Positions 34,712 to 44,702 are shown, counted from the stretch's first letter. The stretch: 64,000 nt of DNA from Cryobacterium sp. PH31-L1 (GCF_030063145.1 NZ_JASISM010000001.1:744001-808000); one strand, 5' to 3'. The notes: generated by a model from the letters alone, not told the origin. Numbers and translations are program-made.

Positions 34712-35587
34712 CTAGATTTCGCGGCAGTGCGTCGTGAGCATGCCGATCTTGTCGATCGAGATAGTCACCGTCGACCCGTCGCGTAGAAAGATCGGGGGTT
34801 TGCGGCTGTAGCCGGCGCCGCCCGGGCTGCCGGTGGAGATCAGGGTTCCCGGCAGGAGTGTTGACGTCTTGGATAGGTAGGAGATGATCTCCGCAACGGT
34901 TCGCACCATATCGCCGCTCGAGGCATCCTGCAGAATGCGGCCATCAACGTGGGTGGTCAACCACAGGTTCTGCGGGTCGCCGATCTCATCCGCGGTGACG
35001 ACGAGCGGGCCGGTCGGGGTGAAACCGTCGAACGACTTGCAGCGAGACCACTGCGCCTCAGAGAACTGCAGGTCACGCGCGGTGATGTCGTTGACGACGG
35101 TGTAGCCGAAGACGTAGTCCAGGGCGTTGGCGACCGCCACGTTGCGGGCCGGGCGGCCGATGATGACGCCGAGTTCGGCCTCGTAGTCAACCTGTTTGGT
35201 GAGGTCGCGCGGCCAGGTGATGGTCGAGCCGTGCCCGGTGAGGGAGTTGGGCCAGAGCGAGAACACCGTCGCCGCAGTCTCGAGACGCAGGCTCAGCTCG
35301 GAGGAGTGCGCGGCGTAATTGGCGCCGATAGCGATGATCTGCGGCGGGCGCAGCACCGCGGAGGAATGCCGCAGCTCATCGACCGGTATCAGCGCCGCCC
35401 CGGCTGAAACGGCGTCGAGGCTGATCGCGCGCACCCGTTCGTAGCCGGCGTCGCCACGTTCGAGGAGGTCCTGCAGGTCTCGCGGGGCGTCGTTCATGAC
35501 GTCGTCGAGAAACAGTGCCGCGTCGTCAAAGACCACGGCCAATCGGGGAATGGAATGGCCGTCAACTCTGAGATGCGCAAATTTCAC
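34712..35587 (-). CDS. fumarylacetoacetate hydrolase family protein
   Basis: A 291-aa FAH-family enzyme. It has the fold's acidic metal site and motif region: ANYAAHSSELSLR, DYEAELGVIIGRPARNV, YTVVNDITARDLQ, and GTLISTGSPGGAG near the C-terminus. Members cleave C-C bonds or tautomerise/decarboxylate dicarbonyl acids in aromatic degradation; the substrate here is not determined. GTG 35587 is preceded by TAGCCT (plus strand 35594-35599) at 6 nt. The gene ends about 30 bp from the VOC pseudogene. Confidence 0.88.
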   Translation of the reverse strand: MKFAHLRVDGHSIPRLAVVFDDAALFLDDVMNDAPRDLQDLLERGDAGYERVRAISLDAVSAGAALIPVDELRHSSAVLRPPQIIAIGANYAAHSSELSLRLETAATVFSLWPNSLTGHGSTITWPRDLTKQVDYEAELGVIIGRPARNVAVANALDYVFGYTVVNDITARDLQFSEAQWSRCKSFDGFTPTGPLVVTADEIGDPQNLWLTTHVDGRILQDASSGDMVRTVAEIISYLSKTSTLLPGTLISTGSPGGAGYSRKPPIFLRDGSTVTISIDKIGMLTTHCREI

Positions 35588-35641
35588 TCTTCTAGGCTAG
35601 CTGGCCGGGCCGAGGGAATGCCCTGTGGGGTGCTCCAACCC

Positions 35642-37192
35642 TCATCCGGTCTGCTTGGAGGAAACGGAAACAGAGGAAACGGGCTTCGCCCCGGCCGCCT
35701 GCCACAAATGCATTCCCGCGTAACTGCGCCACGGCGCCCAGCCCGCGCCGCGGGTCGCGAGCGCGCGCGGCTCGACCGGCAGACCGAGCCGCCCGGCGCC
35801 CTGCCGCAGGGCCAGGTCGCTGGTGAGCAGAATGTCCGGGCTGCCGAGCACCCGCATCGCGACGTACCCCGCCGTCCACGGGCCGATGCCGCGCAGCGCC
35901 ACCAAGCTGGCTTCGAGGTCGGCCCGGCTCTGCCCGAACGAGAGCGACAGTTCGCCCGACGCCAGCAGCTGGGCCACGTGCAGAATCGTGTCGATCCGGG
36001 CGCCCGGTCCGCGCAGCACCGCCCGCCCTTCCTCAGCGATCCGCGCCGCCGTCGGAAACAGCAGGCCGGGTTCGCCGCTCGGGCTCGGCATGCGCTCACC
36101 GAGCGCGTCGGCCAGTCGGGTGAGCGCCGTGCGCGCGCCAGCGACCGACACCTGTTGCCCGATCAGCGCCCGAAAGACCGTCTCCTCGGCGTCCATGCTT
36201 CCCGGTACCCGCAGGCCGGGCGTCTGGGCGACCGACGCCGTGAGCGTCGGATCGGCGGCGAGCTGCGCGTCGATCGCCAGCGCGTCGGCGTCCAGGTCGA
36301 ACAGACGCCGCACCCGGCTCACCAGCGGCGCCAGGTCGGCGAGATGCGACAGGCGGATGCTACAGGCCACCGATGGGGCAGCATCCGTTCCCGCCAGGGT
36401 CACCTCGAGCACTGCCGTGCCGTGCGGCAGGCGCACCGTGCGGGCGTAGCTGGAATCGGTGGCAACCTCAACGCCGGGCAGGGCCCTGGTGGCTAGAAAG
36501 CGCAGCACTCCAGTGCCGTCGAACGGCGCCCGGGCCGGCAACTGGAGCGAAATTTTGGTCTCGGCGTGGTCAACGCTCTGGTCCTCGTGTGCGGGTGGGC
36601 CGCGACGCGTGGCACGCACCTCCGAGGGCGTGCGCTCATACACGGCGACGACGGTGTCGTTGAACTGGCGCACGCTGCCGAAACCGGCAGCAAATGCCAC
36701 GTCCGTGATCGGCAGCTCCGTGTTCAGCAGCAGCAGGCGCGCCGTCTGCGCCCGGTGCGCGCGGGCCAGCGCGAGCGGCCCGGCACCGAGCTCGGCGACC
36801 AGCACGCGGGTCACGTGCCGGGGGGTGTAGCCGAGCCGGGCGGCGAGTCCCGGCACACCCTGCCGCTCCACGATGCCGTCGGAGATCAGCCGCATCGCCC
36901 GGGCGGCTAGGTCGTCGCGCATGTTCCAGGCCGGCGAGCCTGGAACGGCATCGGGCAGGCAGCGTTTGCAGGCGCGCAGGCCCGCCTCGTGCGCGGCTGC
37001 GGCGGTGAGGTAGAACGACACGTTGCCGGGCCTGGGCGTGGTGGCCGGGCAGCTCGGTCGGCAGTAGATGCCGGTCGTGTGCACACCGGTGATGAACTGG
37101 CCGTCGAAGCGCGCGTCGCGGGCGGACATGGCCCGGTAGCGCTCGGCGAAGACCGGGTCGGCCACGGGCGGCGCGGCGGCGGAACGGTTCAT
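35642..37192 (-). CDS. Ada-AlkA fusion: DNA alkylation repair regulator/3-methyladenine glycosylase
   Basis: A 516-aa protein joining two repair activities. Residues 1-90 are the Ada zinc domain with the four cysteines in [16 protein letters not shown] and ACKRCLPD. Residues 95-180 are an AraC helix-turn-helix ([21 protein letters not shown], then [17 protein letters not shown]). From about residue 210 comes the AlkA N-domain and then the HhH-GPD glycosylase, with [15 protein letters not shown] and the catalytic Asp in [14 protein letters not shown]. This is the actinobacterial AlkA layout, which both senses and removes alkylation. ATG 37192 gives the natural N-terminus; a longer frame upstream would run into the next gene's region. 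Confidence 0.92.
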   Translation of the reverse strand: MNRSAAAPPVADPVFAERYRAMSARDARFDGQFITGVHTTGIYCRPSCPATTPRPGNVSFYLTAAAAHEAGLRACKRCLPDAVPGSPAWNMRDDLAARAMRLISDGIVERQGVPGLAARLGYTPRHVTRVLVAELGAGPLALARAHRAQTARLLLLNTELPITDVAFAAGFGSVRQFNDTVVAVYERTPSEVRATRRGPPAHEDQSVDHAETKISLQLPARAPFDGTGVLRFLATRALPGVEVATDSSYARTVRLPHGTAVLEVTLAGTDAAPSVACSIRLSHLADLAPLVSRVRRLFDLDADALAIDAQLAADPTLTASVAQTPGLRVPGSMDAEETVFRALIGQQVSVAGARTALTRLADALGERMPSPSGEPGLLFPTAARIAEEGRAVLRGPGARIDTILHVAQLLASGELSLSFGQSRADLEASLVALRGIGPWTAGYVAMRVLGSPDILLTSDLALRQGAGRLGLPVEPRALATRGAGWAPWRSYAGMHLWQAAGAKPVSSVSVSSKQTG

Positions 37193-37265
37193 TCCCTCAG
37201 CCTGCCACGCCCGGGTTCGCACTGGTAGCGAAAATCGGACATGGTGCCTTAGATAGGCTGAACGG

Positions 37266-38651
37266 ATGAACGCACTGCTGCGCCTCCAGTCCGAGCTTGG
37301 CGACATCGTCAGCACCGCACCAATAGACCTCGCGGCCAGCCGCACCGACAAATCCGGCTGGATCGCCGATGGCATACCCCTCGCCCTGGTGCGGGCCACC
37401 ACGGTCGCCCACGTGCAGGCCGTATTGCGCATCGCCACCGAATTCCGGGTGCCGGTGGTCACCCGCGGAGCTGGAACGGGACTGTCCGGCGGAGCCTGCG
37501 GCACCGACGGTGCCATCGTGCTGAGCGTGGCCGGGCTCACCCGCATTCTCGAAATCAACGCCGACGACGAACTCGCCGTCGTGGAAGCCGGAGTGATCAA
37601 CCAGCACCTCAACGACGAGCTCGCCAAGCATGACCTGTGGTTTGCGCCCGATCCGGCCAGCAAAGCCATCTCCACCGTCGGCGGAAACATCGCCACGAAC
37701 GCCGGTGGCTTGCTCTGCGCCAAGTACGGCGTCACGCGGGAGGCGGTGCTCGGCCTGACCGTCGTACTCGCAGACGGCAGCCTGCTGCGCACCGGGCATC
37801 GCACGGTCAAGGGCGTCACCGGTTACGACCTCACGGCGCTGCTCACCGGTTCCGAAGGCACCCTCGGCGTCATAGTCGAGGCGACCGTGCGGGTGCGCGC
37901 GCTCACCGCGGGCACCGTCGCCACTATCGGTGCGGTTTTCGACACGGTCACGGCGGCGGCCGCAGCCAGCGCCGCGATCACGGCGGCACGCATCCGCCCC
38001 GCTGTGATGGAACTGATCGACCCGGTCGCGCTCGGTCTGGTGGCCGCGTACCTCGGGCCTGAGGGCTCGGCCGGTCTGCCGCTCGGTCGCGGCGCGTTCC
38101 TGCTGGTGCAGACCGACGGTCCGGCGGCGCTCGCCGAAGCCGAACAGACCGTTGCCGTGCTGCGGGCGTCCGGCGGCGAAGCCAGCCTGTCAACGGATGC
38201 TGCCTCCGGCGACCGCCTGTTGGCCATCCGCCGCGCCATGCACCCGGCCCTGGAGCAGCACGGCCGGGTGCTGATCGAAGACGTGTCGGTGCCGCGCTCG
38301 CGCATGGCCGCGATGTTCGCCGCGATCGCCGAGATCAGCGCCCGCACCGGCATCCCCATCCCCACCGTCGCTCACGCAGGTGACGGCAACCTGCACCCGA
38401 ACTTCGTCATTCCCCGTGGCGGGGAAGCGGATGCCGCGGTGCCAGACGAGATCTGGGCCGCCGCGGACGAGATGTTCCAGGCCGCGCTCGCCCTCGGCGG
38501 CACGCTCACCGGGGAACACGGCGTCGGTGTGCTGAAGCGCCGCTGGTTGCGCGATGAGATCGGCGACACGAGCCTCGAGCTGCAACGCCAGCTCAAGGCC
38601 GTCTTCGACCCGCTCGGTCTTCTGAACGCCGGCACCATGTTCGCGGCCTGA
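37266..38651 (+). CDS. FAD-linked oxidase, glycolate/D-lactate dehydrogenase-like
   Basis: A 461-aa FAD enzyme of the GlcD/DLD family. The FAD-binding PCMH domain has [46 protein letters not shown] and [17 protein letters not shown]. The C-terminal cap domain has [16 protein letters not shown] with the catalytic His and [14 protein letters not shown]. Likely substrates are 2-hydroxy acids such as glycolate or D-lactate. TAGGCT (37254-37259) lies 6 nt before ATG 37266. It is divergent from the Ada-AlkA gene. Confidence 0.9.
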   Translation: MNALLRLQSELGDIVSTAPIDLAASRTDKSGWIADGIPLALVRATTVAHVQAVLRIATEFRVPVVTRGAGTGLSGGACGTDGAIVLSVAGLTRILEINADDELAVVEAGVINQHLNDELAKHDLWFAPDPASKAISTVGGNIATNAGGLLCAKYGVTREAVLGLTVVLADGSLLRTGHRTVKGVTGYDLTALLTGSEGTLGVIVEATVRVRALTAGTVATIGAVFDTVTAAAAASAAITAARIRPAVMELIDPVALGLVAAYLGPEGSAGLPLGRGAFLLVQTDGPAALAEAEQTVAVLRASGGEASLSTDAASGDRLLAIRRAMHPALEQHGRVLIEDVSVPRSRMAAMFAAIAEISARTGIPIPTVAHAGDGNLHPNFVIPRGGEADAAVPDEIWAAADEMFQAALALGGTLTGEHGVGVLKRRWLRDEIGDTSLELQRQLKAVFDPLGLLNAGTMFAA

Positions 38652-38682
38652 GCTGAGCCGCCCGGGCCGGTATTCTCGAACA

Positions 38683-39894
38683 ATGAGCCTCGACCAGCCA
38701 CCAGGCCAGCAGCCAGCCCCGCAGCCCGTGCAGGCGAGTCCGGCCCCGGTGCAGCCGGTCTGGAGCCAGCCGGTCCGCCCGTCTCGCGCCGGCCCGATCG
38801 TACTGGCCGTGATCGGCATCGTTCTCGCCGGGCTCGCCCTGCTCGCCGTGTTCTTGTACCTCACCACGTTTCTCGGAACCGGTGCCCTGCTCGTCGGGCT
38901 GATCCTGGCGCTTCTGCCGCTTGCTGTCGTGCTGCTTGCGGTGCGCTGGATCGACCGTTGGGATCCGGAGCCGCGGCCCGCCCTCATCTTCGCCCTGCTG
39001 TGGGGTGCCGGCATCTCCATCGTCACCGCACTGCTCTTCGACCTCGGCGTTCAGATCACGATCGCGGCCAGCGCGGGGGCACTGACCGGGAGTGATTTCG
39101 GATCCGCTGTCATTCAAGCCCCGATCGTGGAGGAAGCCGCCAAGGGCTTCGGCATTCTCGTGCTGTTCTGGGCCGTGCGGAGACACTTCGACGGCCCGGT
39201 CGACGGCGTCGTCTACGCCGCGACGATTGCGGCCGGCTTCGCATTCTCGGAGAACATTCAATACTTCGGCCTGGCCATGACCGAGGGCAACGCGCAGGGC
39301 CTCGGCATCACGTTTCTGCTGCGCGGGGTTTTTTCGCCGTTCGCCCACGTCACGTTCACGATCTGTACCGGGCTCGCCCTCGGACTTGCCGCTCGGCGCA
39401 GCGCCAGCCAGGGCGGGGCGGTCGGCTATTTTCTGCTCGGCCTCATCCCCGCCATCCTTCTGCACGCACTGTGGAACGGTTCCACTTTTGTACTCAACGG
39501 TGACGCCTCCGTGCTCATCTACTACGCGGTCGTGCAGGTACCGCTGTTCGTCGTCGTCATTCTCGTCGTGGTGTTGCTGCGGCGGCAGGAAGCCCGCATC
39601 ACTTTGCGGCGGCTGCACGAATATTCGCAGGCCGGCTGGTTCACCGCCGCGGAGATCTCGATGCTCGGCACCGGCGCCGGCCGACGTCAGGCGCTCGCCT
39701 GGGGCCGCCGCCAGCAACGACCCAAAAAGCTTGCCATGCGCCTGTTCATAGCGGATGCGACCCGCCTTGCCTTCGTGCGTGACCGCCTGGTGCGTGGCCA
39801 GAGCACTCCGGCGCTGCACGCCCACGAGGCTCGCCTGCTCGGACGATTGATGAATCATCGGGCCGACGTGCTGGGGCAGGTGCGGCCGGGTTAG
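38683..39894 (+). CDS. PrsW-family intramembrane metalloprotease
   Basis: A 403-aa polytopic membrane protein of the PrsW/CAAX-like group. The conserved motifs are APIVEEAAKGFGILV with the Glu-Glu pair, GFAFSENIQYFGLA, PFAHVTFTICTGLALG and ILLHALWNGSTF. A Pro/Gln-rich cytosolic N-terminus precedes about nine helices, and a 100-residue soluble C-tail follows. PrsW of Bacillus cleaves an anti-sigma factor; the substrate here is unknown. TATTCT (38671-38676) is 6 nt before ATG 38683. A gap of 201 bp with no other gene follows. Confidence 0.87.
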   Translation: MSLDQPPGQQPAPQPVQASPAPVQPVWSQPVRPSRAGPIVLAVIGIVLAGLALLAVFLYLTTFLGTGALLVGLILALLPLAVVLLAVRWIDRWDPEPRPALIFALLWGAGISIVTALLFDLGVQITIAASAGALTGSDFGSAVIQAPIVEEAAKGFGILVLFWAVRRHFDGPVDGVVYAATIAAGFAFSENIQYFGLAMTEGNAQGLGITFLLRGVFSPFAHVTFTICTGLALGLAARRSASQGGAVGYFLLGLIPAILLHALWNGSTFVLNGDASVLIYYAVVQVPLFVVVILVVVLLRRQEARITLRRLHEYSQAGWFTAAEISMLGTGAGRRQALAWGRRQQRPKKLAMRLFIADATRLAFVRDRLVRGQSTPALHAHEARLLGRLMNHRADVLGQVRPG

Positions 39895-40095
39895 GCGGCA
39901 GCAGTCCCGTAGGCGCAGCACCAACAGAAACTCGCCGCTTCGGTGGTGTGGCAGTGCCGACGACTCTCCCGATGCGACGAGTTGGTGTACACCAAGAGTG
40001 CACCCGCGAGCGGGCCGGCGCAAGCATTATTTTTTCCGACCTGCCCGGTGGGCCGCCGGTGTGCATTTCTGCGGCCGATCCGGTTGGATGGGGGT

Positions 40096-40467
40096 ATGAC
40101 TGATTTGAATTCCAAGCCCGAAATTGACTTCCCGGAGGGCGCTGCGCCCGAACAACTCGAGATCACCGATGTCGTCGTCGGCGACGGTGCCGAGGCTACC
40201 GCCGGCGCGACCGTCGACGTGCACTACCTCGGCGTAGAGTTTGCGTCCGGCGACGAGTTCGACTCGTCCTGGAACCGCGGCCAGTCGATCAACTTTCCGC
40301 TGCGCTCACTCATCGCCGGTTGGCAGGAAGGTATTCCCGGCATGAAGGTCGGCGGCCGCCGCAAGCTCGTTGTACCCCCGCACCTCGCCTACGGACCGGC
40401 CGGTTCCGGACACCGCCTCTCCGGCCAGACCCTGATCTTCGTGATCGACCTGCTCGGCGTGAGCTGA
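40096..40467 (+). CDS. FKBP-type peptidyl-prolyl isomerase
   Basis: A 123-aa single-domain FKBP. Features are VDVHYLGVEFASGDEFDSSWNRGQ, LIAGWQEGIPGMKVGGRRKLVVPPHLAYG and LIFVIDLLGV, all in order and with the aromatic active-site residues kept. There is no signal peptide, so it works in the cytosol on prolyl bonds during folding. I chose ATG 40096 at the natural family start; the frame is open upstream but gives unrelated sequence. It converges on the DUF167 gene. Confidence 0.93.
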   Translation: MTDLNSKPEIDFPEGAAPEQLEITDVVVGDGAEATAGATVDVHYLGVEFASGDEFDSSWNRGQSINFPLRSLIAGWQEGIPGMKVGGRRKLVVPPHLAYGPAGSGHRLSGQTLIFVIDLLGVS

Positions 40468-40497
40468 GCCGTTCGACCCAGACTGTGACCGGCCCTG

Positions 40498-40752
40498 CTA
40501 TGACCGGTCGATACGCAGGTGTTTGATCTTCGAGGTGTGACCGCGGATGATGCTAACGTCGCGTTTAGCCACCTTGAAGTGCTTGGCCAGCAGAGCCACG
40601 AGGGCGTCGTTCGCGGCGCCCTCCACGGCACGCTGCTGAAGAAAGACCGTAACGGATGCGTGTTCCGGCGCGCTCTCCGGATCGTCCACCACGAGCGGAC
40701 CCTTCCGACTGCCGGGCTTCACGTGCACCGTGAGATCGAGCATGGCGGGCAC
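40498..40752 (-). CDS. DUF167/YggU family protein
   Basis: An 84-aa protein of the YggU family, with LTVHVKPGSRKGPLVV at the front, then RAVEGAANDALVALLAKHFKVAKRDVSIIRGHTSKIKHLRI, the family's characteristic second half. The start could also be at the next ATG, three codons downstream. The function of these small conserved proteins is not known. It lies tail-to-tail with the FKBP gene and upstream of nothing obviously related. Confidence 0.85.
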   Translation of the reverse strand: MPAMLDLTVHVKPGSRKGPLVVDDPESAPEHASVTVFLQQRAVEGAANDALVALLAKHFKVAKRDVSIIRGHTSKIKHLRIDRS

Positions 40753-40811
40753 GGCACTCCTGTTTGCCCGGTTCGTGGTGAAGGGCGCTCTACAACGCTA
40801 GCGTGCTGAGG

Positions 40812-41255
40812 TCAGAGCAAAGCCGTCGTTGGCTCCGGGCCGAGTAGAAAACGTCGTCCGGTGATCGACTCCGGCACGATCTCGACGAACACCGGCTTGA
40901 CCGTGGGGATCAACGGCCGCAACGGTAGGGCGGCGGCGTCGTCGATCTCCCGCTGGGTATCGAGCGCTCTGGCTGTCCCGTGCACGACGACGCTCCACGC
41001 GTCGTTGCGACCCACGCCATCCGTTTCGAACGCGACTCGGTTGTTGACCGTGAGCTCGATCAGTTTGGTGCCCGACGCGGTGCGAAACAGCAGATGCCGG
41101 TCGGCGGCCACAAAATTGACCGGAAAAATATCCGGGATGCCACCGACGGCCACGGCGAGGCGGCCCAGACTGGCCGACAGCAGGGCATTCCAGCATTCCT
41201 CTTCGCTGAGATTCTGCACGGCCGATGCAGCCGCGTTCACGTCGTTGAAAGTCAT
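40812..41255 (-). CDS. pyridoxamine 5'-phosphate oxidase-like FMN-binding protein
   Basis: A 147-aa flavin-binding split-barrel protein. The order SLGRLAVAVGGIPDIFPVNFV, HLLFRTASGTKLIEL, and AWSVVVHGTARAL follows the PPOX/F420-dependent-like family, where a flavin or F420 cofactor sits between two barrels. The pyridoxamine substrate residues are not clearly present, so the exact activity is open; nitroreductase-like or F420-related roles are possible. It is divergent from the BCCT transporter. Confidence 0.85.
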   Translation of the reverse strand: MTFNDVNAAASAVQNLSEEECWNALLSASLGRLAVAVGGIPDIFPVNFVAADRHLLFRTASGTKLIELTVNNRVAFETDGVGRNDAWSVVVHGTARALDTQREIDDAAALPLRPLIPTVKPVFVEIVPESITGRRFLLGPEPTTALL

Positions 41256-41478
41256 GGTCCATCGTCACACGCCCCGAGCCTCAGGGCGAGCGGGAGAATC
41301 GCGTTTTGCACGTTGGCAGGCAAACTGGCACCGAAAACATATTGCCCCCCAACGCGGGGTGGTTTACCTGTAAGCTGGAAATTTGCCCAGCGGGGCAGGC
41401 ACCTGTCGGCGCCAGAGCGACTTGGTCCACAGTGAAATTGCCGTGCGCCGCAAACTATTTCTTTGAGAAAGTTCCACC
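41256..41478. other. divergent promoter gap before the BCCT transporter
   Basis: 223 bp without a gene. TAAGCT at 41371-41376 is a candidate -10 box for the transporter and would give a leader of roughly 100 nt; GAGAAAG at 41465-41471 may be the ribosome-binding site. I find no known riboswitch fold, although the GC-rich core (41395-41420) could form a hairpin. Confidence 0.35.
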
Positions 41479-43230
41479 GTGAGTGCACTACCCGAAGTAC
41501 CGGCGAAAACGCCGAACAGCAGTCCACCCAAATCCCGTCGCTTCGTTGTCGCAGCACCTCGGGTTTTCTATCCGGCGCTCGGCATCATTCTGGCCGTTGT
41601 TGTGATCGCCATCGCCTTTCCGGTGCGCACTGGCAGCGTTCTCGCCCTGCTGCAGGGTTGGGTTGTCGCCGGCCTCGGCCCGTACTACGTCATCATCGTG
41701 GCGGCCTTCGTCGTGTTCGCCATCTGGATGGGCCTCAGCCGCTTCGGCGACATCAAGCTCGGCAAGGACGACGACGAACCCGAGTTCGGCATCATAAGCT
41801 GGTTCTCGATGCTCTTTGCCGCCGGCATGGGAATCGGCCTAGTCTTCTGGGGTGCCTCCGAGCCGCTGACCTTCTTCACCAACCCGAAGCCGAGCGTCGA
41901 GGGCGACAGCGCCGAGCTCGCCTCTGCGGCCATGTCGCAGACCTTCCTGCACTGGGGATTCCACGCCTGGGCCATCTACGCCGTCGTCGGTCTCTCGTTG
42001 GCCTATTCGATCCACCGCAAGGGCCGCCCGGTATCCATCCGCTGGGCGCTGGAACCGCTGCTCGGCACACGCCGGGTGAAGGGACGACTCGGCGACGTGA
42101 TCGACGTGATCGCCATCGTCGGCACCCTGTTCGGTGTCGCGACCTCGCTCGGCCTCGGCGTGCAGCAGATCGCGGCAGGCCTGAGCTATCTCGGAGTCGT
42201 CGGCGACGTCACCAACACGCTGCTGGTGATCCTCATCGTGGTCATCACCATCGTCGCGACGGCCTCGGTCGTCAGCGGTGTCGGCAAGGGCATCAAATGG
42301 CTCTCCAACATCAACCTCAGCATGGCCGGACTGCTGCTCGTCGCCGTGCTGTTGCTCGGCCCGACGATGTACCTGCTGCGCGTTCTCGTGCAGTCCCTCG
42401 GCGGCTACTTCCAGGATGTCGTCGGTCTCACCTTCGCGACCAGCGCATACACCGGTCAGGCCGGTCTCGACTGGCAGGGCGGCTGGACCGTCTTCTACTG
42501 GGGCTGGTGGATCTCCTGGGCCCCGTTCGTGGGCGTGTTCATCGCACGTATCTCTCGTGGCCGCACCGTTCGACAGTTCATCGCCGGAGTGCTCCTCGTT
42601 CCCACTTTCGTGACATTCATCTGGTTCGCCGTGATGGGCGGCAGTGCTATCCGTCAGGCCTGGGAAGGCGACGGCGGCGGTCTCTTCGACCCCGAAGTGG
42701 GCATCGTGCCCGAGAACGTGCTGTTCAACCTGTTGGGTACCCTGCCGTTCGGCGTGATCCTGTCGGTGCTCGCGGTGATCGTCATTGCGATCTTCTTCAT
42801 CACCTCGGCCGACTCGGGTTCGCTCGTGATCGACATGCTGGCCTCCGGCGGAGACACCAATCCGCCCAAGTGGAGCCGCATCATGTGGGCCGGGCTCGGC
42901 GGGCTCGTGGCCATCGCCCTGCTGCTGGCCGGCGGACTGGCCGCTCTGCAGACCGGCGCGATTCTGACCGCCATTCCGGTGAGCATAGTCATGATCGGTA
43001 TGTGTATCGCCACCTACAAGGCGTTCCGAATCGAGCACGAGGTTCTGGTGGCTGCCGAACGCCGCCAGCGCCGGGAGGAGATGGCCCGCCGCATCGGTAA
43101 GACCGTCACCGCGCATCTCGAGGAGAACTTCGACGACCACTTCGGCGATCAGGTCGACGGCCACATCGAGGCAGCGCTGACCGACGATCCGGCTCACCGA
43201 CCACGCTGGGGCCGTCGCCCGAAGGCCTAA
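41479..43230 (+). CDS. BCCT-family betaine/choline/carnitine transporter
   Basis: A 583-aa transporter of the BCCT family. It has about 12 membrane helices, a family block ISWFSMLFAAGMGIGLVFWG with the glycine-rich helix 3, and the signature in helix 8 (FYWGWWISWAPFVGVFIARIS). The C-terminal tail (about residues 530-583) is long, charged and predicted cytosolic, like the osmosensing tails of BetP, so sodium- or proton-coupled uptake of glycine betaine for osmoprotection is a reasonable guess. The start is GTG 41479. Confidence 0.92.
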   Translation: MSALPEVPAKTPNSSPPKSRRFVVAAPRVFYPALGIILAVVVIAIAFPVRTGSVLALLQGWVVAGLGPYYVIIVAAFVVFAIWMGLSRFGDIKLGKDDDEPEFGIISWFSMLFAAGMGIGLVFWGASEPLTFFTNPKPSVEGDSAELASAAMSQTFLHWGFHAWAIYAVVGLSLAYSIHRKGRPVSIRWALEPLLGTRRVKGRLGDVIDVIAIVGTLFGVATSLGLGVQQIAAGLSYLGVVGDVTNTLLVILIVVITIVATASVVSGVGKGIKWLSNINLSMAGLLLVAVLLLGPTMYLLRVLVQSLGGYFQDVVGLTFATSAYTGQAGLDWQGGWTVFYWGWWISWAPFVGVFIARISRGRTVRQFIAGVLLVPTFVTFIWFAVMGGSAIRQAWEGDGGGLFDPEVGIVPENVLFNLLGTLPFGVILSVLAVIVIAIFFITSADSGSLVIDMLASGGDTNPPKWSRIMWAGLGGLVAIALLLAGGLAALQTGAILTAIPVSIVMIGMCIATYKAFRIEHEVLVAAERRQRREEMARRIGKTVTAHLEENFDDHFGDQVDGHIEAALTDDPAHRPRWGRRPKA

Positions 43231-43274
43231 TCGCAGCACTCACCGGGGCCAGGGTTTGCGACGGGACAGGGCTG

Positions 43275-43541
43275 CTACATGCCGTTGGCGGCTCTGACCC
43301 GGTTGACCAGATCGCGCCACGGCCCGTTAACCTGGGGTTCGGCGAGCACCACTTCGTGCGGTGCGCACCGAATACGGTACGCGAACCTGTCGGGGGTGGC
43401 CTCGCTGTCGGTGACGTCATCCCAGGGCAGGGAGTTCAGGAACTCCGCCCAGGTGTTCGGGTCGGGCTGTTCTTCAACTCGTACTTCCCAGGTCAGGCGG
43501 ATTCCCGCCATCCCGCCGCTGCGGGAGACGATGACTTTCAT
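43275..43541 (-). CDS. emfourin-like metalloprotease inhibitor
   Basis: An 88-aa protein matching the emfourin family, small cytosolic inhibitors of M4 (protealysin-type) proteases. The N-terminus MKVIVSRSGGMAGIRLTWEV, the middle PDRFAYRIRCAPHEVVL and the final PWRDLVNRVRAA are as expected. It lies 9 bp beyond the stop of the M4 protease gene on the same strand, the standard protease-inhibitor arrangement. TAGCAT (plus strand 43548-43553) is 6 nt upstream of ATG 43541, so it may also be transcribed on its own. Confidence 0.8.
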   Translation of the reverse strand: MKVIVSRSGGMAGIRLTWEVRVEEQPDPNTWAEFLNSLPWDDVTDSEATPDRFAYRIRCAPHEVVLAEPQVNGPWRDLVNRVRAANGM

Positions 43542-43550
43542 ACCGCGATG

Positions 43551-44702
43551 CTACTCCGGTGGCGGGGGTACGCCTGGCCGGCTCGGGGGCGCTGGCGGGG
43601 CCGGTTGCTGGGGAACCGGCGACGGAATCGCTGCCACCACGCCCACCGTCGCCCAAGCGCGCATCACCGCGTCGTGGGCGGCGCCGCCAGTGCCGTAGAG
43701 CCGAGCCGCGGTATCGGTCGTGGCCGCGGCGAACGCCGCGAAATCGCTCGTGCTGGTCAGCGCACCGCCGGTGAGCGTGTCGTACCAAATGTGGCCCGGC
43801 GTCTCCCAGGCGTTGCCGCCGAGGGCATCGGCGACCAGGTAGAACGCGCGATTCGGTATGCCCGAATTGAGGTGCACACCACCGTTGTCGTCCTCGGTTT
43901 CGACGTACCCGGCCATGGTGTCTGGCTGTGGATCTTTGCCGAGCACATCGTCGTTGTATGCAGTGCCTGGCGCTTTCATCGAACGCAGGGCTACGCCCTC
44001 GACTTGGTCCGTGAACAGCCCTTCGCCGATCAACCAGCTGGCCTCAGCCGTCGACTGGTTCTTCAGATGCTGCTCGACCAGGGCACCGAACACGTCGGAG
44101 ATGGACTCGTTGATTGCCCCCGACTGGCCCTGGTAGTTGAGGTTGGCGGTGAACTGGGTGACACCGTGGGTGAGCTCGTGCCCGATCACACTGGGCGAAA
44201 TCGTGAAGCGGGTGAAAACCTGACCGTCACCATCGCCGAACACCATGCGTTCGCCATCCCAGAAGGCGTTGTCGTACTGCTTGCCGTAGTGCACGGTCGC
44301 GTCCATCGGCAGTCCATTACCGTCGATGCTGTCGCGGCCGAACTGCGTCCAGAACAGGTTCTGGGTGGCACCGAGCCCGTCGTAGGCCTCGTTCACGGCC
44401 TGGTCGCTGCCGGCAGGCGCACCCTCGGCACGCACCCGGCGACCGGGCAGGCGTTCCTGGCCCCCGGCATCCGAAATGGTGCGGTCAGACTCTCCGGGGG
44501 TTCGGGCCGGCAGCGGGCGAGCCCCCGAGTAGGGAAACGGATGCGCCCCGCCTCGTAACTCGCGAATCTGGGAGTCCCGCAGCAGCGAAGCCCGGGCGGC
44601 CGCCGCGGCCTGCGCAAATCGGGGATCATCAAGTTTCGCCAGCCGAACCAGCAGGTAGGGCGGAACGATCGTGCACGGGGTGTGGAGCTCGCGAGTGTCC
44701 AT
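43551..44702 (-). CDS. M4-family (protealysin-type) metalloprotease
   Basis: A 383-aa thermolysin-like protease. The zinc motif HELTH (in SVIGHELTHGVTQF), GAINESISDVFG for the third ligand Glu, and GGVHLNSGIPNRAFYLV with the catalytic histidine are all intact. It lacks a signal peptide and has only a short N-terminal part (about 120 residues), fitting protealysin-like enzymes rather than secreted thermolysin. The C-terminus is a Pro-rich tail (VPQQPAPPAPPSRP). It is followed by its predicted inhibitor gene. CAGACT, a one-base variant of the usual hexamer, lies 6 nt before ATG 44702. Confidence 0.88.
   Translation of the reverse strand: MDTRELHTPCTIVPPYLLVRLAKLDDPRFAQAAAAARASLLRDSQIRELRGGAHPFPYSGARPLPARTPGESDRTISDAGGQERLPGRRVRAEGAPAGSDQAVNEAYDGLGATQNLFWTQFGRDSIDGNGLPMDATVHYGKQYDNAFWDGERMVFGDGDGQVFTRFTISPSVIGHELTHGVTQFTANLNYQGQSGAINESISDVFGALVEQHLKNQSTAEASWLIGEGLFTDQVEGVALRSMKAPGTAYNDDVLGKDPQPDTMAGYVETEDDNGGVHLNSGIPNRAFYLVADALGGNAWETPGHIWYDTLTGGALTSTSDFAAFAAATTDTAARLYGTGGAAHDAVMRAWATVGVVAAIPSPVPQQPAPPAPPSRPGVPPPPE

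Noticed and set aside
35642-37819. A longer Ada-AlkA protein starting near 37819
   Set aside because: The extra N-terminal 209 residues overlap the FAD oxidase gene on the other strand and match no family. The Ada domain begins at 37192.
39895-40095. Possible small RNA between the PrsW-like gene and FKBP
   Set aside because: There is only a short T-rich patch near 40028 and no convincing promoter or hairpin.
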